A stretch of DNA of 64,000 bases, taken from the NCBI GenBank assembly GCA_963765585.1, contig CAVXXB010000008.1:310001-374000 (forward strand). Reading direction: 5' to 3'. The notes beneath the pieces are model-generated. The model made no database searches. It was given only the letters and a program-made list of their open reading frames with translations, and was not told the origin of the DNA. Origin of the DNA: CAVXXB01 sp963765585. Its GTDB lineage: Bacteria; Calditrichota; Calditrichia; JAJRVZ01. Position numbers and translations under genes: made by a program. Below are positions 10,301-19,148 of the stretch, piece by piece. Within the stretch, counting starts at the first letter, position 1, and each line of letters opens with the position of its first letter.

Positions 10301-11377
10301 ATATACACGATGAATAGTTGGACCTTGTGCCGTTGCATCCCAGCGCAAATCTCCCAAATTGAAACCATCATCCGCAGCACCGATACTGGCAGATCCAGCC
10401 ATTGGTGTATAATCGACGATTGGCGGCATCTGTATACATCGGGTCTGCATCGATCATTCCAAGACCAATGGTGGAGGATTGCCTGATATCCACAGGACGG
10501 ACATTAAAGGTATCGGTATAGGAGATTGTAGAGGTACCGAATAAATCGACAGATTCTTGATATGACGCCCATTTGATTGGACATAATACTATTTTTAATC
10601 GTTGCATTGGTCACATCGATAGTACCACCGATCAATACGAATCACCCTGTCATCGTTTGCCAGGGAGGTAGAGTCCATTGTGACATGGTTAATGATCACT
10701 TCGGGATTATAACCGACTGCAGCACTACCAAACTGAATCGCTTCCCGTCCGACATTTGTGATAGTTACATTCTCAAACAGCACATAATTCATCGCCGGGC
10801 CATCACCGCCAGTGTCATACAAGTTCCAGCCTTCGCGGATTGCGCCTGTTGAAATAGTATTTGTTACAATAAATGTATCGATTACTGTTTTTAAATAACC
10901 TCTTAGAAAATTTTCAGTATAATCATGAAAATAACAGTCATCGATTTTTAAAAACATTGATGTCGAGTCACCTGCATTCAGACGCAGGGCCTGTTTTGCC
11001 ATTGGAGCACCATTGAGACTACCATCAAATTCAAGGCCGATCAACGTCAGGCTGCCACCGGAAAGAACTTCCAGGTTGCGCATACTGGTGCTGCCTCCGG
11101 GACGCTCATTGCGAATAACCGGTCTTTCTGCCAGGCCCTCCAGGGCTCTGATGGTGAGGATTTTGTCGACTTCTATTTTATCCGAATCCATCGTATAAAC
11201 ATAGTCACCGCCACTATCCATCAGTTCAATAATATCACCACTTGCTGCTGCCTGTATGGCATCATACAGCGTATTTTCACCGGCATATACAGCATGCACG
11301 GTTTGTGCTGCTACCGGGCCCCATCCAAGCGCCAGGATAGCTACGAACACAAATAAACTAAGTAACTTCGAGTTCAT
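7328..11377 (-). CDS. Giant duplicated beta-helix surface protein, T9SS-sorted, frame-broken
   Basis: The start is the ATG at 11377 (MNSKLL), with GGAGGG 6 nt before it. The signal peptide ends around VAAQ. Repaired length is about 1348 residues. The protein holds two nearly identical right-handed beta-helix domains (offset about 327 residues), each opening with VYAGENTLYDA and resembling PL6 chondroitinase-B-like or DUF4957/DUF5123 folds. Three divergent InlB-type beta repeats (words such as GWKFDSWDG and GWEFAGWGD) follow, then a third beta-helix, then the T9SS sorting domain NYPNPFNPSTKIKF. Three surplus bases at about 10421, 10560-10570 and 10630 break the frame at the junction of the duplicates; 4050 minus 3 nt is a whole number of codons. 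Function may be alginate lyase or surface glycan binding; catalytic residues could not be assigned. Confidence 0.75.
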
Positions 11378-11391
11378 GTTTCCCTCCAATT

Positions 11392-11406
11392 AATAAATGA
11401 TTTATT
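11392..11406. promoter_or_regulatory. Short palindrome before the beta-helix gene
   Basis: AATAAAT and ATTTATT flank a single G, 14 bp before the start codon of the beta-helix gene. Its AT-richness makes chance occurrence plausible; an operator or 5' UTR hairpin is only a suggestion. Confidence 0.25.
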
Positions 11407-11518
11407 TAAGGTGTTGATAGAACAATAATGATGTTCATGCCCTCCTTTCGATTTTTAATTGAACAATTGTTGAAGAATTTTGAAAATTAATCATATTATA
11501 TTTATACCATTAGCCACA

Positions 11519-11615
11519 GGCTATCAGTTATCTGCTGTCGGCTATCAGTTAAAGGCATTTCCATAAATGTGATTATAATTAATAGCCGATAGCTGAGAGC
11601 AGACAGCGGATAGCC
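11519..11615. repeat. Intergenic inverted repeat with 7-bp iterated words
   Basis: The left arm (11519-11551) repeats words such as GGCTATC and TGCTGTC every 7 bp. The right arm (11579-11615) is its imperfect complement. Structure matches other gaps in the window, but the word is different. Confidence 0.75.
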
Positions 11616-11618
11616 AAT

Positions 11619-11945
11619 TTATTCCAGAAAATCTTCTCTCAAGGGCGAAAACGTATCGATCAAAACGCCACTTTCCAGACAAACCGCGCCGTGCAATACA
11701 TCCGAAGGAATCACAAAGGCATCTCCTGCTTCCAGGACTTCTTTTTTTCCACCAATATTGACTTCAAATTTTCCGGAAATTACATATGACACCTGTTGAT
11801 GATGATGTTGATGTTCGTAACCGATAGCACCTTTTTCGAAATTAACTTTTACCAGCATAATATCAGAATCATATCCCATTATCTGCCGGGTCATTCCGGG
11901 TGCGACCTCTTCAACTTCAATCTGACTACTTTTTATATGACTCAT
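11619..11945 (-). CDS. kdgF: Cupin KdgF, unsaturated uronate linearising enzyme
   Basis: This 108-residue single-domain cupin matches KdgF in length and motifs. KdgF converts 4,5-unsaturated monouronates from alginate and pectin lyases into the linear ketouronates DEH and DKI. The metal-binding cupin motif GYEHQHHHQQVSYVISG covers residues 42-58 (His45/His47 and a Gln near 51), with the second-motif His85 in SDVLHG. A GGAG ribosome-binding site precedes the ATG. It lies between the beta-helix gene and the ExuT-like transporter, as expected for cytoplasmic processing of imported unsaturated uronate. Confidence 0.85.
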   Translation of the reverse strand: MSHIKSSQIEVEEVAPGMTRQIMGYDSDIMLVKVNFEKGAIGYEHQHHHQQVSYVISGKFEVNIGGKKEVLEAGDAFVIPSDVLHGAVCLESGVLIDTFSPLREDFLE

Positions 11946-12003
11946 TTATTTCTCCAAATTTTAATGTAATAAACCACAGAGTACACTGAGAACTTTGAAT
12001 TAA

Positions 12004-12061
12004 AATTGGCAATTAGCGATTGGCAAATTTTGCCAATTACCAATTACAAATTACGAATTAC
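12004..12061. repeat. Intergenic 7-bp iterated hairpin
   Basis: Heptads AATTGGC and AATTAGC run into their complements GCCAATT and ACCAATT across a short AT centre. The near-perfect hairpin lies just after the 3' end of the transporter gene. Nearby 11970-11990 carries a CCACAGAGTACACTGAG word that recurs in other gaps. Confidence 0.75.
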
Positions 12062-12065
12062 ATTT

Positions 12066-13373
12066 CTAATCAATACTCTTTCCATTAACCGGTAACAATT
12101 TTCCGCCAAAGTAAAAGACAGCCAGAACACCCAGCGGTACAAAGAGTGCAATTATCACAAAAGCCGGTGTAAATGACGTTTTTGTTATGACAGGAACTAA
12201 AAAGTTTAAGACGATGACTGAAAAAACGCCTACCGTACCACCCAAACCGGCCAGACTGCCAACCGATGAACCTTTGAAAATATCACTGGGAATGGTCTGG
12301 ATGTTACCAATTGAGAACTGAAATCCAAATAAAACAAAAGCAACGATTACTACAAATTTTTCAGGGGTGTCGGCAAAAAAGATGGTGGTTACCAGACCCA
12401 GGAACATTAAAGTGGAACCAATTGTAATCGCTTCTTTTCTTGCCCGGCCAATTTCTTTTCCTTTTGCCAGGAGTTTTCCGCTATACCAGCCACCGGCAAT
12501 ACTGCCAAATGCGGCGCCGACATAAGGCACCCAGGCAAACGCACCGATTGATTTTACATCAAAGCCATAGGTTGCCGCCAGATATATGGGCATCCAGCCA
12601 ACAAATAACCACCAGATCGGTTCGTGAAAGAAACGTGATATCAGAACCGCCCAGGATTCTTTATGCGCTAATATTTGAGGAATACTCAATTTGTCATCCT
12701 GATTTTCGGTTGGCGAAATTTCTGCAGGTCTGCCTTCAAGAATATATTTTCTTTCTTCTTCGGTAATCCATGGATGTTTTTCCGGGGTTGTTTTGTTCAG
12801 AATAATCCAGGGAATGATCCATATAAAACCCAATGCACCCAAGGCAAAAAAAGTAACCTGCCAGCCAAATACAACAAACAGAATGGCAATCAATGGCGGT
12901 GAAATAACCGAACCGATCGATGCACCGGCATTAAAAATTCCCTGGGCAACCGCCCTTTCTTTCTGCGGGAACCACTCGGCATTAGATTTAACTGCACCGG
13001 GCCAGTTGCCCGCCTCACCAACAGCAAGAAATGCACGAAATATACTAAAACTTAATACCGAACGTGCAACCGAATGTAACATCGTGGCAATACTCCATAC
13101 TGTTATAGAGAGTACAAATCCGAGACGCGTGCCTATTTTGTCAAATATTCTTCCCATCAGGGACTGTCCAATGGCATAAAAAACCATAAAAATGTTCAGG
13201 ATAATCGCATACTGCTGTTTGGCAACATCCTGGGTAGTATAACCAAGATCTTTGGCAATGCAATCACCTTCGGCCCACCACATGACACCCAGAGCCGAGC
13301 GGTCGATATAGTTTATTACGGTTCCAATGGCGATCAGAAATATAATCCACCAGCGTAATCCCTTAATTTTCAT
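12066..13373 (-). CDS. MFS uronate transporter, ExuT/ACS family
   Basis: This 435-residue, 12-helix major facilitator belongs to the anion:cation symporter branch that includes the hexuronate transporter ExuT. Seen motifs are NYIDRSALGV at the end of helix 1, the loop-2 signature GRIFDKIGTRLGF, AVGEAGNWPGAVKSNAEWFP in helix 4-5, and the family's central-loop phrase TPEKHPWITEEE. A strong GGAGG lies 7 nt before the ATG. Flanking kdgF, PL17 and a DEH-reductase-like SDR suggest import of DEH or unsaturated monouronates across the inner membrane; hexuronate import is the alternative. Confidence 0.88.
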   Translation of the reverse strand: MKIKGLRWWIIFLIAIGTVINYIDRSALGVMWWAEGDCIAKDLGYTTQDVAKQQYAIILNIFMVFYAIGQSLMGRIFDKIGTRLGFVLSITVWSIATMLHSVARSVLSFSIFRAFLAVGEAGNWPGAVKSNAEWFPQKERAVAQGIFNAGASIGSVISPPLIAILFVVFGWQVTFFALGALGFIWIIPWIILNKTTPEKHPWITEEERKYILEGRPAEISPTENQDDKLSIPQILAHKESWAVLISRFFHEPIWWLFVGWMPIYLAATYGFDVKSIGAFAWVPYVGAAFGSIAGGWYSGKLLAKGKEIGRARKEAITIGSTLMFLGLVTTIFFADTPEKFVVIVAFVLFGFQFSIGNIQTIPSDIFKGSSVGSLAGLGGTVGVFSVIVLNFLVPVITKTSFTPAFVIIALFVPLGVLAVFYFGGKLLPVNGKSID

Positions 13374-13558
13374 TTACAACCTCCGCTCTGTGTGTTTTGA
13401 TTCAGTTTGTATCATTTCAGAAAGATAGACCCTGAAACGAGTTTAGGGTGACCAAATTTTCGTCATCCCGAACTTGTTTCGGGATCTGTTCTGCATCACA
13501 ATTTGACACAACCTTTCAGCTATCGGCCTCAGTTAAATATTTAAAAAACTTTATCATA

Positions 13559-13580
13559 GGGACACGGCATGCCGTGTCCC
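13559..13580. repeat. 22-bp perfect palindrome GGGACACGGCA family
   Basis: The arm GGGACACGGCA is followed by its exact complement. A shorter identical copy is at 15874-15893, so the pair brackets the PL17 gene. An unrelated small inverted pair GTCATCCCGA/TCGGGAT is at 13462-13485. Confidence 0.75.
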
Positions 13581-13628
13581 TACGTTTGATAATTTACATC
13601 AATCAAACCGAGAGTAGATATCAAATAT

Positions 13629-15816
13629 TTATTTAAGCATCACACTATAATTTCCACTCCAGGTATATTCCTGCGATCCAAATTTCACATGCATTGCTTC
13701 AGATTCTGAAGACACACCATTATTTACCATCACTTGCCAGCGAATATTGTTCTGCCCTAATACTTCCACTACAGTGCCCGTCTCATTATGACCAATTATG
13801 CGTACTGTTTGAATTACCGGTTTTGCGTTAACCGATTTTTCCTGCGCTTCATTAAAGTAACCGTGAGGTTCAATCACAGATGCAAACACACAATCCCCGG
13901 CTTCTGTCCTGGCAATATACAACGGCTCCGAACGAAGGTTGAAGTTGGGATCGTTGGCGCCGATACCGCCGAATATCATTTCACTTTGCTCTGAAACAGC
14001 AGTTGAAACAGTATAGTATCTATTTCCATTCAACCATGTCACCTGTGTTGTATTTTCCGATTTTTCCGATTTACCTTCGTTCCAGATATGCTGATAACCG
14101 AAATTATCACCTAACGGTTTTTTTACCGTGACATTTGTCTCATATTCAAAGTTTGTCATCATTAACTGACCGGTAAAATGGACGGGATAATCATATACAT
14201 GCGAGTCATTACTTTCCAGACGATAAATATCAATAACTGCAGGATATTCAAGACGATCATCCTTTACCAGAAACATTGTTCGCTGCATCTTCACACCAGG
14301 ATAATGATTATCTGCACGGGCACTCATGACCTGAACATCCGGTTTTGACATATCAAAAAAGTGACGTTTTCCGGATGTGGCCTCTGCCTCTTTCCTGTTG
14401 TAATTATTCTGAGTGTTTTGATCGACCACCACTGTATTATGAGCAATGGTTTGCTTGGCATATGATTTATTTTCCGGGAGATACCTGCCGCCAAATTTGG
14501 TTTCTATATTTATCCAGCGGCCAAATCCATAGTCATTAATAATTTCACGCCCCTGCTGATAAAAAATATAGTGCAATTTATCAAAATGTCCGTGTCCTTC
14601 GCCGTGGACACCATATTTCATAAGCAACATGGTTTGAGATTTACCTTCACCGGTTCTTAATATTCCCAATCCACCCTGTTGGCCATCATAACCATCAGAA
14701 AATTCCACGCTTGGCCAGGTAAAATCGGGAACGTTTTTCATTTCGTGATAATCCTGGGCCACTTTTAATCCGGCGCCGTTAAGTATGACCTCACCCTGTA
14801 CATTTTTTACACCAAGTAAATTGATATCTTTTCCGTAACGATAATAACCAATATCGGTCGCTATTACGGGACCAGCGGCGGTAATATTCATTGTTTTTGA
14901 GGCATCGTTTATTGGCGGAAATGTGCCATCCGGAAAAGTGGTCATCAGGGTTGCGTACAGTGCTTTCTTTAATATCCCATCCCGGTATTCATATATTTTA
15001 ATTTCAGGACGATTGCGCTCAAGTGCATCGGCAAACAGAAAGAATGGCCTGAGTGCGTAACGAATATAATACGGCCCTTCCATATAGTACCCGTCGGGTG
15101 AAAATAAAAGATCCAGTTGTTTCAGAAAGCCGCCCTCTCCATCTTTATTTGTCCCGTAAAGTGCCATATCGATAAGATTTTGATCATTCAGCACTATTCC
15201 AAGCATGCCAATCGAAGCGACAGTCCAGGTACCGTGATTATGTATCCGGTTGAATTCTCTTGCATGATCAACCGTAAACCTGGGAATAATAACTTTGAAG
15301 ATGTTCTTCTCAATTTTTTCGCGTTCCACCGGCGTGAGATAATTCATAAATACAATCATAGGCCTGTCCGGTATACACCAACCACACTGTCTCATTGAGC
15401 ATTTGATGAAACAATCTTCCCGGTGCCTGATTATGTGCCATTGGGTGTGGGCCCAATTTTGGATAAAACTCGGCATACTGCATGAGCATATTTTTTACAA
15501 AAGCGGCATATTTATCCTGACCCGTTATTACATACAAAACCCCGGCCTGCTGCATATCCCGGTAATTTTGTTTGTGTCTTTCATGGGCATAGCCACCGCC
15601 TTCACCTGGTGGTGGAAGGTCGGGTGCGATGTCGATGATGCCGTCGATATAAGATTTGGACTTGTTAAATGATGCATCAAGTAATTCATAATTACCAAGG
15701 GCATTTTTGATATTCTGGCCCTCTTTTTTATTTATGAATAAGCTGGGATGATCTGAAAATCCTGTATTTGTAAAAATGAAAATTAGAGTAAGTATCAGAA
15801 ATGTTGTTTTTGTCAT
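13629..15816 (-). CDS. PL17 oligoalginate lyase, one frameshift
   Basis: The start is taken at the ATG of MTKTTFLIL (15816); a signal peptide ends near FTNTGFSD. With one surplus base removed near 15341-15350 the protein is about 728 residues, normal for PL17 exo-lyases that release unsaturated monouronate from oligoalginate. Family motifs are GGGYAHERHKQNYRDM, LNETVWLVYTGQAYDCIY at the (alpha/alpha) toroid, the catalytic-region RIHNHGTWTV (Asn-His pair) and GYYMEGPYYIRYALRPF (candidate catalytic Tyr). A C-terminal beta-sheet domain carries HGHFDKLHYIFY and AHNTVVVD. No T9SS tail is present, so periplasmic action is likely. It is flanked by the transporter and DEH reductase genes. Confidence 0.88.
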
Positions 15817-15873
15817 TATATGATTACTTTTTTTTACCACTGGGCACACAGAGTAATAATTATTTTATTATTT

Positions 15874-15893
15874 GGACACGGCATGCCGTGTCC
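15874..15893. repeat. 20-bp perfect palindrome GGACACGGCA family
   Basis: Same palindrome as at 13559-13580. It lies about 60 bp before the PL17 start codon, on the far side of that gene. Confidence 0.7.
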
Positions 15894-15989
15894 CTACGAA
15901 AACCATCGGCCAATTAACAATTGCGAATGGTTATTTCTGCTTTAGGGGATTCTTCACTGCGCTGCGCTACGTTCAGAATTACACCCGTT

Positions 15990-16026
15990 TTTAATCTCTA
16001 ATTCCTAATTTCTAACTTCTAATTGC
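15990..16026. repeat. 7-bp iterated word tract
   Basis: Degenerate heptads AATCTCT, AATTCCT and AATTTCT run up to the stop codon region of the SDR gene. The word is the same as at 6275-6310 and 63067-63105. A clear inverted partner is not seen here. Confidence 0.65.
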
Positions 16027-16029
16027 TTT

Positions 16030-16795
16030 TTACGGCATATATAAACCGCCGTTCACCTCGATGGTTTGTCCGGTCATGTAATCTGCCAGGTGTGATGCCA
16101 GGAATAGCACCACATTTGCGATATCTTCGGGTTTTCCGGCACGACCAAGTGGTACCATTGAGGGAATCTTTTCATGAACCTCTTTGGGAGTGAAAGTATT
16201 GTGAAAAACGGTATTTCCAATAAAACCTGGCGCTACACAATTGACCGTAATACCATGAGGTGCCAGTTCTTTTGCCAGTGACTTCGTAAAAGTCCAGATT
16301 CCACCTTTTGATGCCGCATATGCAGCAGCGCCACCACCACCGCCATCATGTGCAGCCTGAGAAGACAAGTTGATAACCCGGGCATTTTTCTTTTTCTTCA
16401 ATTCCGGCATAATCACACTGGAGACGACAAAAGAGGTTTTCAGATTTACATCGATTACCGTTTGAAAATGTGCATCATCAAAATCCGCAACCGGAACCCG
16501 GCCAACCAGACCACCGGCATTATTGACCAGAATATCGATGCCATCACCCAATTTCTTTGCTCCGGCAACCAGTTTTTGTGCTTCTTCTTTTTTTGTTACA
16601 TCAGCAATCACCGCTTCAACTTTTCCACCGGCTTTACGAATTCCATCGGCAGCAGCGTTTAATTTTTCTTCATCCTGATGATTGTTGATGACCACACCGG
16701 CACCGGCCTCGGCCAGCGTGCGGGCAATCTGCAAGCCAATACCCTGAATACTACCTGTAACAACAGACTACTTTTCCTGTAAGATCAATCTTCAT
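16030..16795 (-). CDS. SDR reductase, probable DEH reductase, one frameshift
   Basis: Classical short-chain dehydrogenase. Alginate monouronate (DEH) is reduced to KDG by such SDRs (known A1-R type). The start is the ATG at 16795 (MKIDLTGK). A surplus base in 16761-16770 breaks the frame; removing it restores VVVTGSIQGIG, the Rossmann Gly motif, and gives 254 residues. NNAGG, the Ser-Tyr-Lys set (INLSSQ, YAASKGG) and the C-terminal EVNGGLYMP are present. The substrate-loop segment VFHNTFTPKE resembles PFHDQFTDNK in the SDR at 59226-59990. Its position between PL17 and a FadR-type regulator supports DEH reduction. Confidence 0.82.
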
Positions 16796-16868
16796 CTTTA
16801 ACCCTCTCCCATTTATATTTTAATTACAATATTTATATCTGTATCGCTATCTATATCCTGAATCAATG

Positions 16869-17615
16869 TCATTCCGCAAGAACGAGTTCACCTTCAATTG
16901 ATTTTAACATGGCATTAGAGTGTTCTTCTGCCAGCAGCATATGTTCGCCCATAACTTCAAATGCGCCCTGACTATCCCGTTGCAATATCATTTCCAGGAT
17001 GCGTTTGTGATGTTGCTGGGCAGTGCTTTTTACATGTACAATATTTGCATATATCAGCGTCTTAATTTTGGGCATAAAATCATAAATAGGCTTAATCATC
17101 ATTGGAATAATTGGATTTGCACATGATTCAGCAATTTTTAAATGAAAATCACGGTCGAGCAAACCTTCTTTATCAAAATTTTCTTCAGTGCATTTATCCA
17201 GTTTTGCCAGAATCTGCTCAAGTTGGGCGGCTTCTTCATCTGTACGATTTTGAGCGGCGCGTCGGGCTATTTCCGGCTCCATCATTTTTCTGATATCAAC
17301 AAACTGACGAATCGAGTCATGACTAAAATTCATTTCAAAATAAAGCTGCATCGGCCGCATGACGTCGGCTGTTGAATACTTGGTCACATAAATGCCGCTG
17401 CCTTTTCTGATGGCAATGAGTCCACGTGCAGATAACATGCGCAAGGCTTCGCGCAATGCTGTACGACTCACACCAAACATGGCACATAATTCATTTTCTG
17501 TGGGTAGTTTTTCGCCTGGTAGAATTTTCTTTTCGCGTATTACTTCTTCAATTTTGCCCTCAACCTGCTGGCTGAGTGTCATATCATTCCTGATTTTATT
17601 GAACAAGGAGGACAT
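16869..17615 (-). CDS. FadR/UxuR-type GntR transcriptional regulator
   Basis: The 248-residue protein has an N-terminal winged helix (about 10-80; ILPGEKLPTENELCAMFGVSRTALREALRML) and an all-helical FCD ligand domain (about 95-240) with the metal-site pattern DREFHLK-like (LLDRDFHLKIAESC) and late His residues (STAQQHHKRIL). FCD regulators of this class usually respond to uronates such as KDG or fructuronate. The winged-helix segment is described, not given in full, elsewhere. Two operator-like sites lie immediately upstream, suggesting autoregulation. The matching palindrome before the TonB receptor at 2581 suggests control of the alginate locus. Confidence 0.85.
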   Translation of the reverse strand: MSSLFNKIRNDMTLSQQVEGKIEEVIREKKILPGEKLPTENELCAMFGVSRTALREALRMLSARGLIAIRKGSGIYVTKYSTADVMRPMQLYFEMNFSHDSIRQFVDIRKMMEPEIARRAAQNRTDEEAAQLEQILAKLDKCTEENFDKEGLLDRDFHLKIAESCANPIIPMMIKPIYDFMPKIKTLIYANIVHVKSTAQQHHKRILEMILQRDSQGAFEVMGEHMLLAEEHSNAMLKSIEGELVLAE

Positions 17616-17629
17616 ATCAGAGGCTCCAG

Positions 17630-17675
17630 ATTTGTAATATGTATGATGAATTTAAAATAATACATAATACAAAAA
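17630..17675. promoter_or_regulatory. Two operator-like sites before the FadR-type regulator
   Basis: Site one (17630-17651) shares its first 14 bases, ATTTGTAATATGTA, with the perfect palindrome at 2625-2646. Site two (about 17655-17675) on the minus strand reads TTTGTATTATGTATTA, a related box. Both lie within 60 bp of the start codon. Confidence 0.5.
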
Positions 17676-17689
17676 ATGTCAAGATTGAA

Positions 17690-18100
17690 TTTGGTAATTT
17701 GGTTATCATGGTTTAATTTTTAAAAAAAGTCCTTGAGTACCTTAGTCCCTGAGTTTAGGCACATAGGCACAGAGTACTTTTTACTTCAACATTTAATATT
17801 CGAAATTTTTAATTTCAAAAGGTCCCTGAGTTTAAAAAGTGACAAAGTGTTTCTTTGCTATTTTAGTGCCTTTCAAGAAAAAAAATGTAAAATGTCCAAA
17901 TCCGAATGACAAATCAATATCAAATATCCAAATCTAAATATCACCTGAGTGCACAAATCAAATTTCTGAATGAGGAGAAAAGTTAACATTGAGACATTGG
18001 GGCTTGATTTGTCATTTTTGCTTGGTCATTGGTAATTAATTGCATTATTCAACTTTGTCGCTCTGTCGCTTTGTAACTTTGTCACTTTTTTGCTTGAATT
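17690..18100. repeat. Non-coding gap of 8-bp iterated words
   Basis: This stretch of more than 400 bp holds no convincing gene. It contains degenerate octads: AGTCCTTG and AGTCCCTG (about 17729-17765), TCCAAATC-like words (17890-17945), and GCTTTGTA with ACTTTGTC (about 18050-18090). The AGTCCCTG word recurs at 46830-46858 and 53803-53828. Confidence 0.6.
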
Positions 18101-18108
18101 CATCTCCA

Positions 18109-19125
18109 TTAAAATGAAAATCCTACAGAAAAGCGGTTTACACCTGAGAATATGTCAATATTTGAATATGAATAATTAAATTCAATATTATTATTACCTA
18201 TATCCGTATCGAGACCAATACCAGCTGACCAGGAAGCCAGATCACGGTTGGTTTGATATCCTGCTCTCAGCGCAATCAGTTGCCAGAATTTATACTCCAA
18301 TCCAAAATTAAATCTTTCAGAGAAATTATTTGGTTGAACAAAATCAACAGCCATGAGCAGATTAGTGTCCTTGTCATGTTCAGGATAGACAAGATCAAGT
18401 ATGTCCATTGCTGCACCCAGTGTAAAAGTCATTGGTAATTGTTCATATATTTCTTCCCGCTTTAAGTCCGAGGAAAAATTTCGGATAGTCATACCAAAAC
18501 GGAAACTCTTTAAGCCTGTATAGTACTTTACCCCGGCATCAAAGATCAGTTTGGTGGCATCATTATCTTTGAGGTTATCCGTCATATAGGTCTGGCCAAG
18601 ATTCTGACCGGCCAGCCTGATACTCCCGCCTAAAAAGAACTGGTCACTGATAGATTTAGCATAACTGATACCAAATGTATATGCTGCCACATTATCAACC
18701 GGTCCAGTATCTTTATATCCCAGAGGATACGACCCGCTTTCTGAACTATGAAGCAATTGCGTACCATTAATCGTGCCATAATCCACACTCAAAAAACTTA
18801 CACCCAGCGTTCCATAAATACCGGCATTCCAGGCCGCCGCCCCGGCCATATAATTGATATCGGCAATCCACTGTGTCACGAAAAATTTGACTTCAAAACT
18901 TCTTTCCATTTCAACTAGAGCTGCAGGATTGCTGAAGATACTCTCAATCCCAGTTCCTGTGGCATTATTGGCTTCACCCATGGCACTGGCCTGAGGAGAT
19001 ATATTGACCAGGAGAAAACTCATTGTGCTCTGGGCAATCTTGTTCAGTCCCACCTGGGCTGTGGCATGTGGGATCATAAATGATATAATTATAAGGATTG
19101 TGTTAAGTACACGAATGCTTTTCAT
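18109..19125 (-). CDS. PorV/PorQ-family outer-membrane protein
   Basis: The start is the ATG of MKSIRVLN at 19125 because AGGAG lies 9 nt before it; the in-frame ATG three codons earlier would overlap that site. The protein (338 residues) has a signal peptide ending near ATAQ. It has the family hallmark near its start: SFLLVNISPQASAMGEA then IESIFSNPAALVEM. The remainder is a predicted beta-barrel ending in aromatic FSVGFSF. PorV binds T9SS cargo at the cell surface; PorQ-like relatives occur widely in the FCB group. The gene directly follows the FlgD-tailed protein and TonB receptor, making a three-gene unit. Whether it acts in secretion or in glycan uptake is unknown. Confidence 0.8.
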   Translation of the reverse strand: MKSIRVLNTILIIISFMIPHATAQVGLNKIAQSTMSFLLVNISPQASAMGEANNATGTGIESIFSNPAALVEMERSFEVKFFVTQWIADINYMAGAAAWNAGIYGTLGVSFLSVDYGTINGTQLLHSSESGSYPLGYKDTGPVDNVAAYTFGISYAKSISDQFFLGGSIRLAGQNLGQTYMTDNLKDNDATKLIFDAGVKYYTGLKSFRFGMTIRNFSSDLKREEIYEQLPMTFTLGAAMDILDLVYPEHDKDTNLLMAVDFVQPNNFSERFNFGLEYKFWQLIALRAGYQTNRDLASWSAGIGLDTDIGNNNIEFNYSYSNIDIFSGVNRFSVGFSF

Positions 19126-19148
19126 GCAAGCCATCTCCTGTTACTGAA

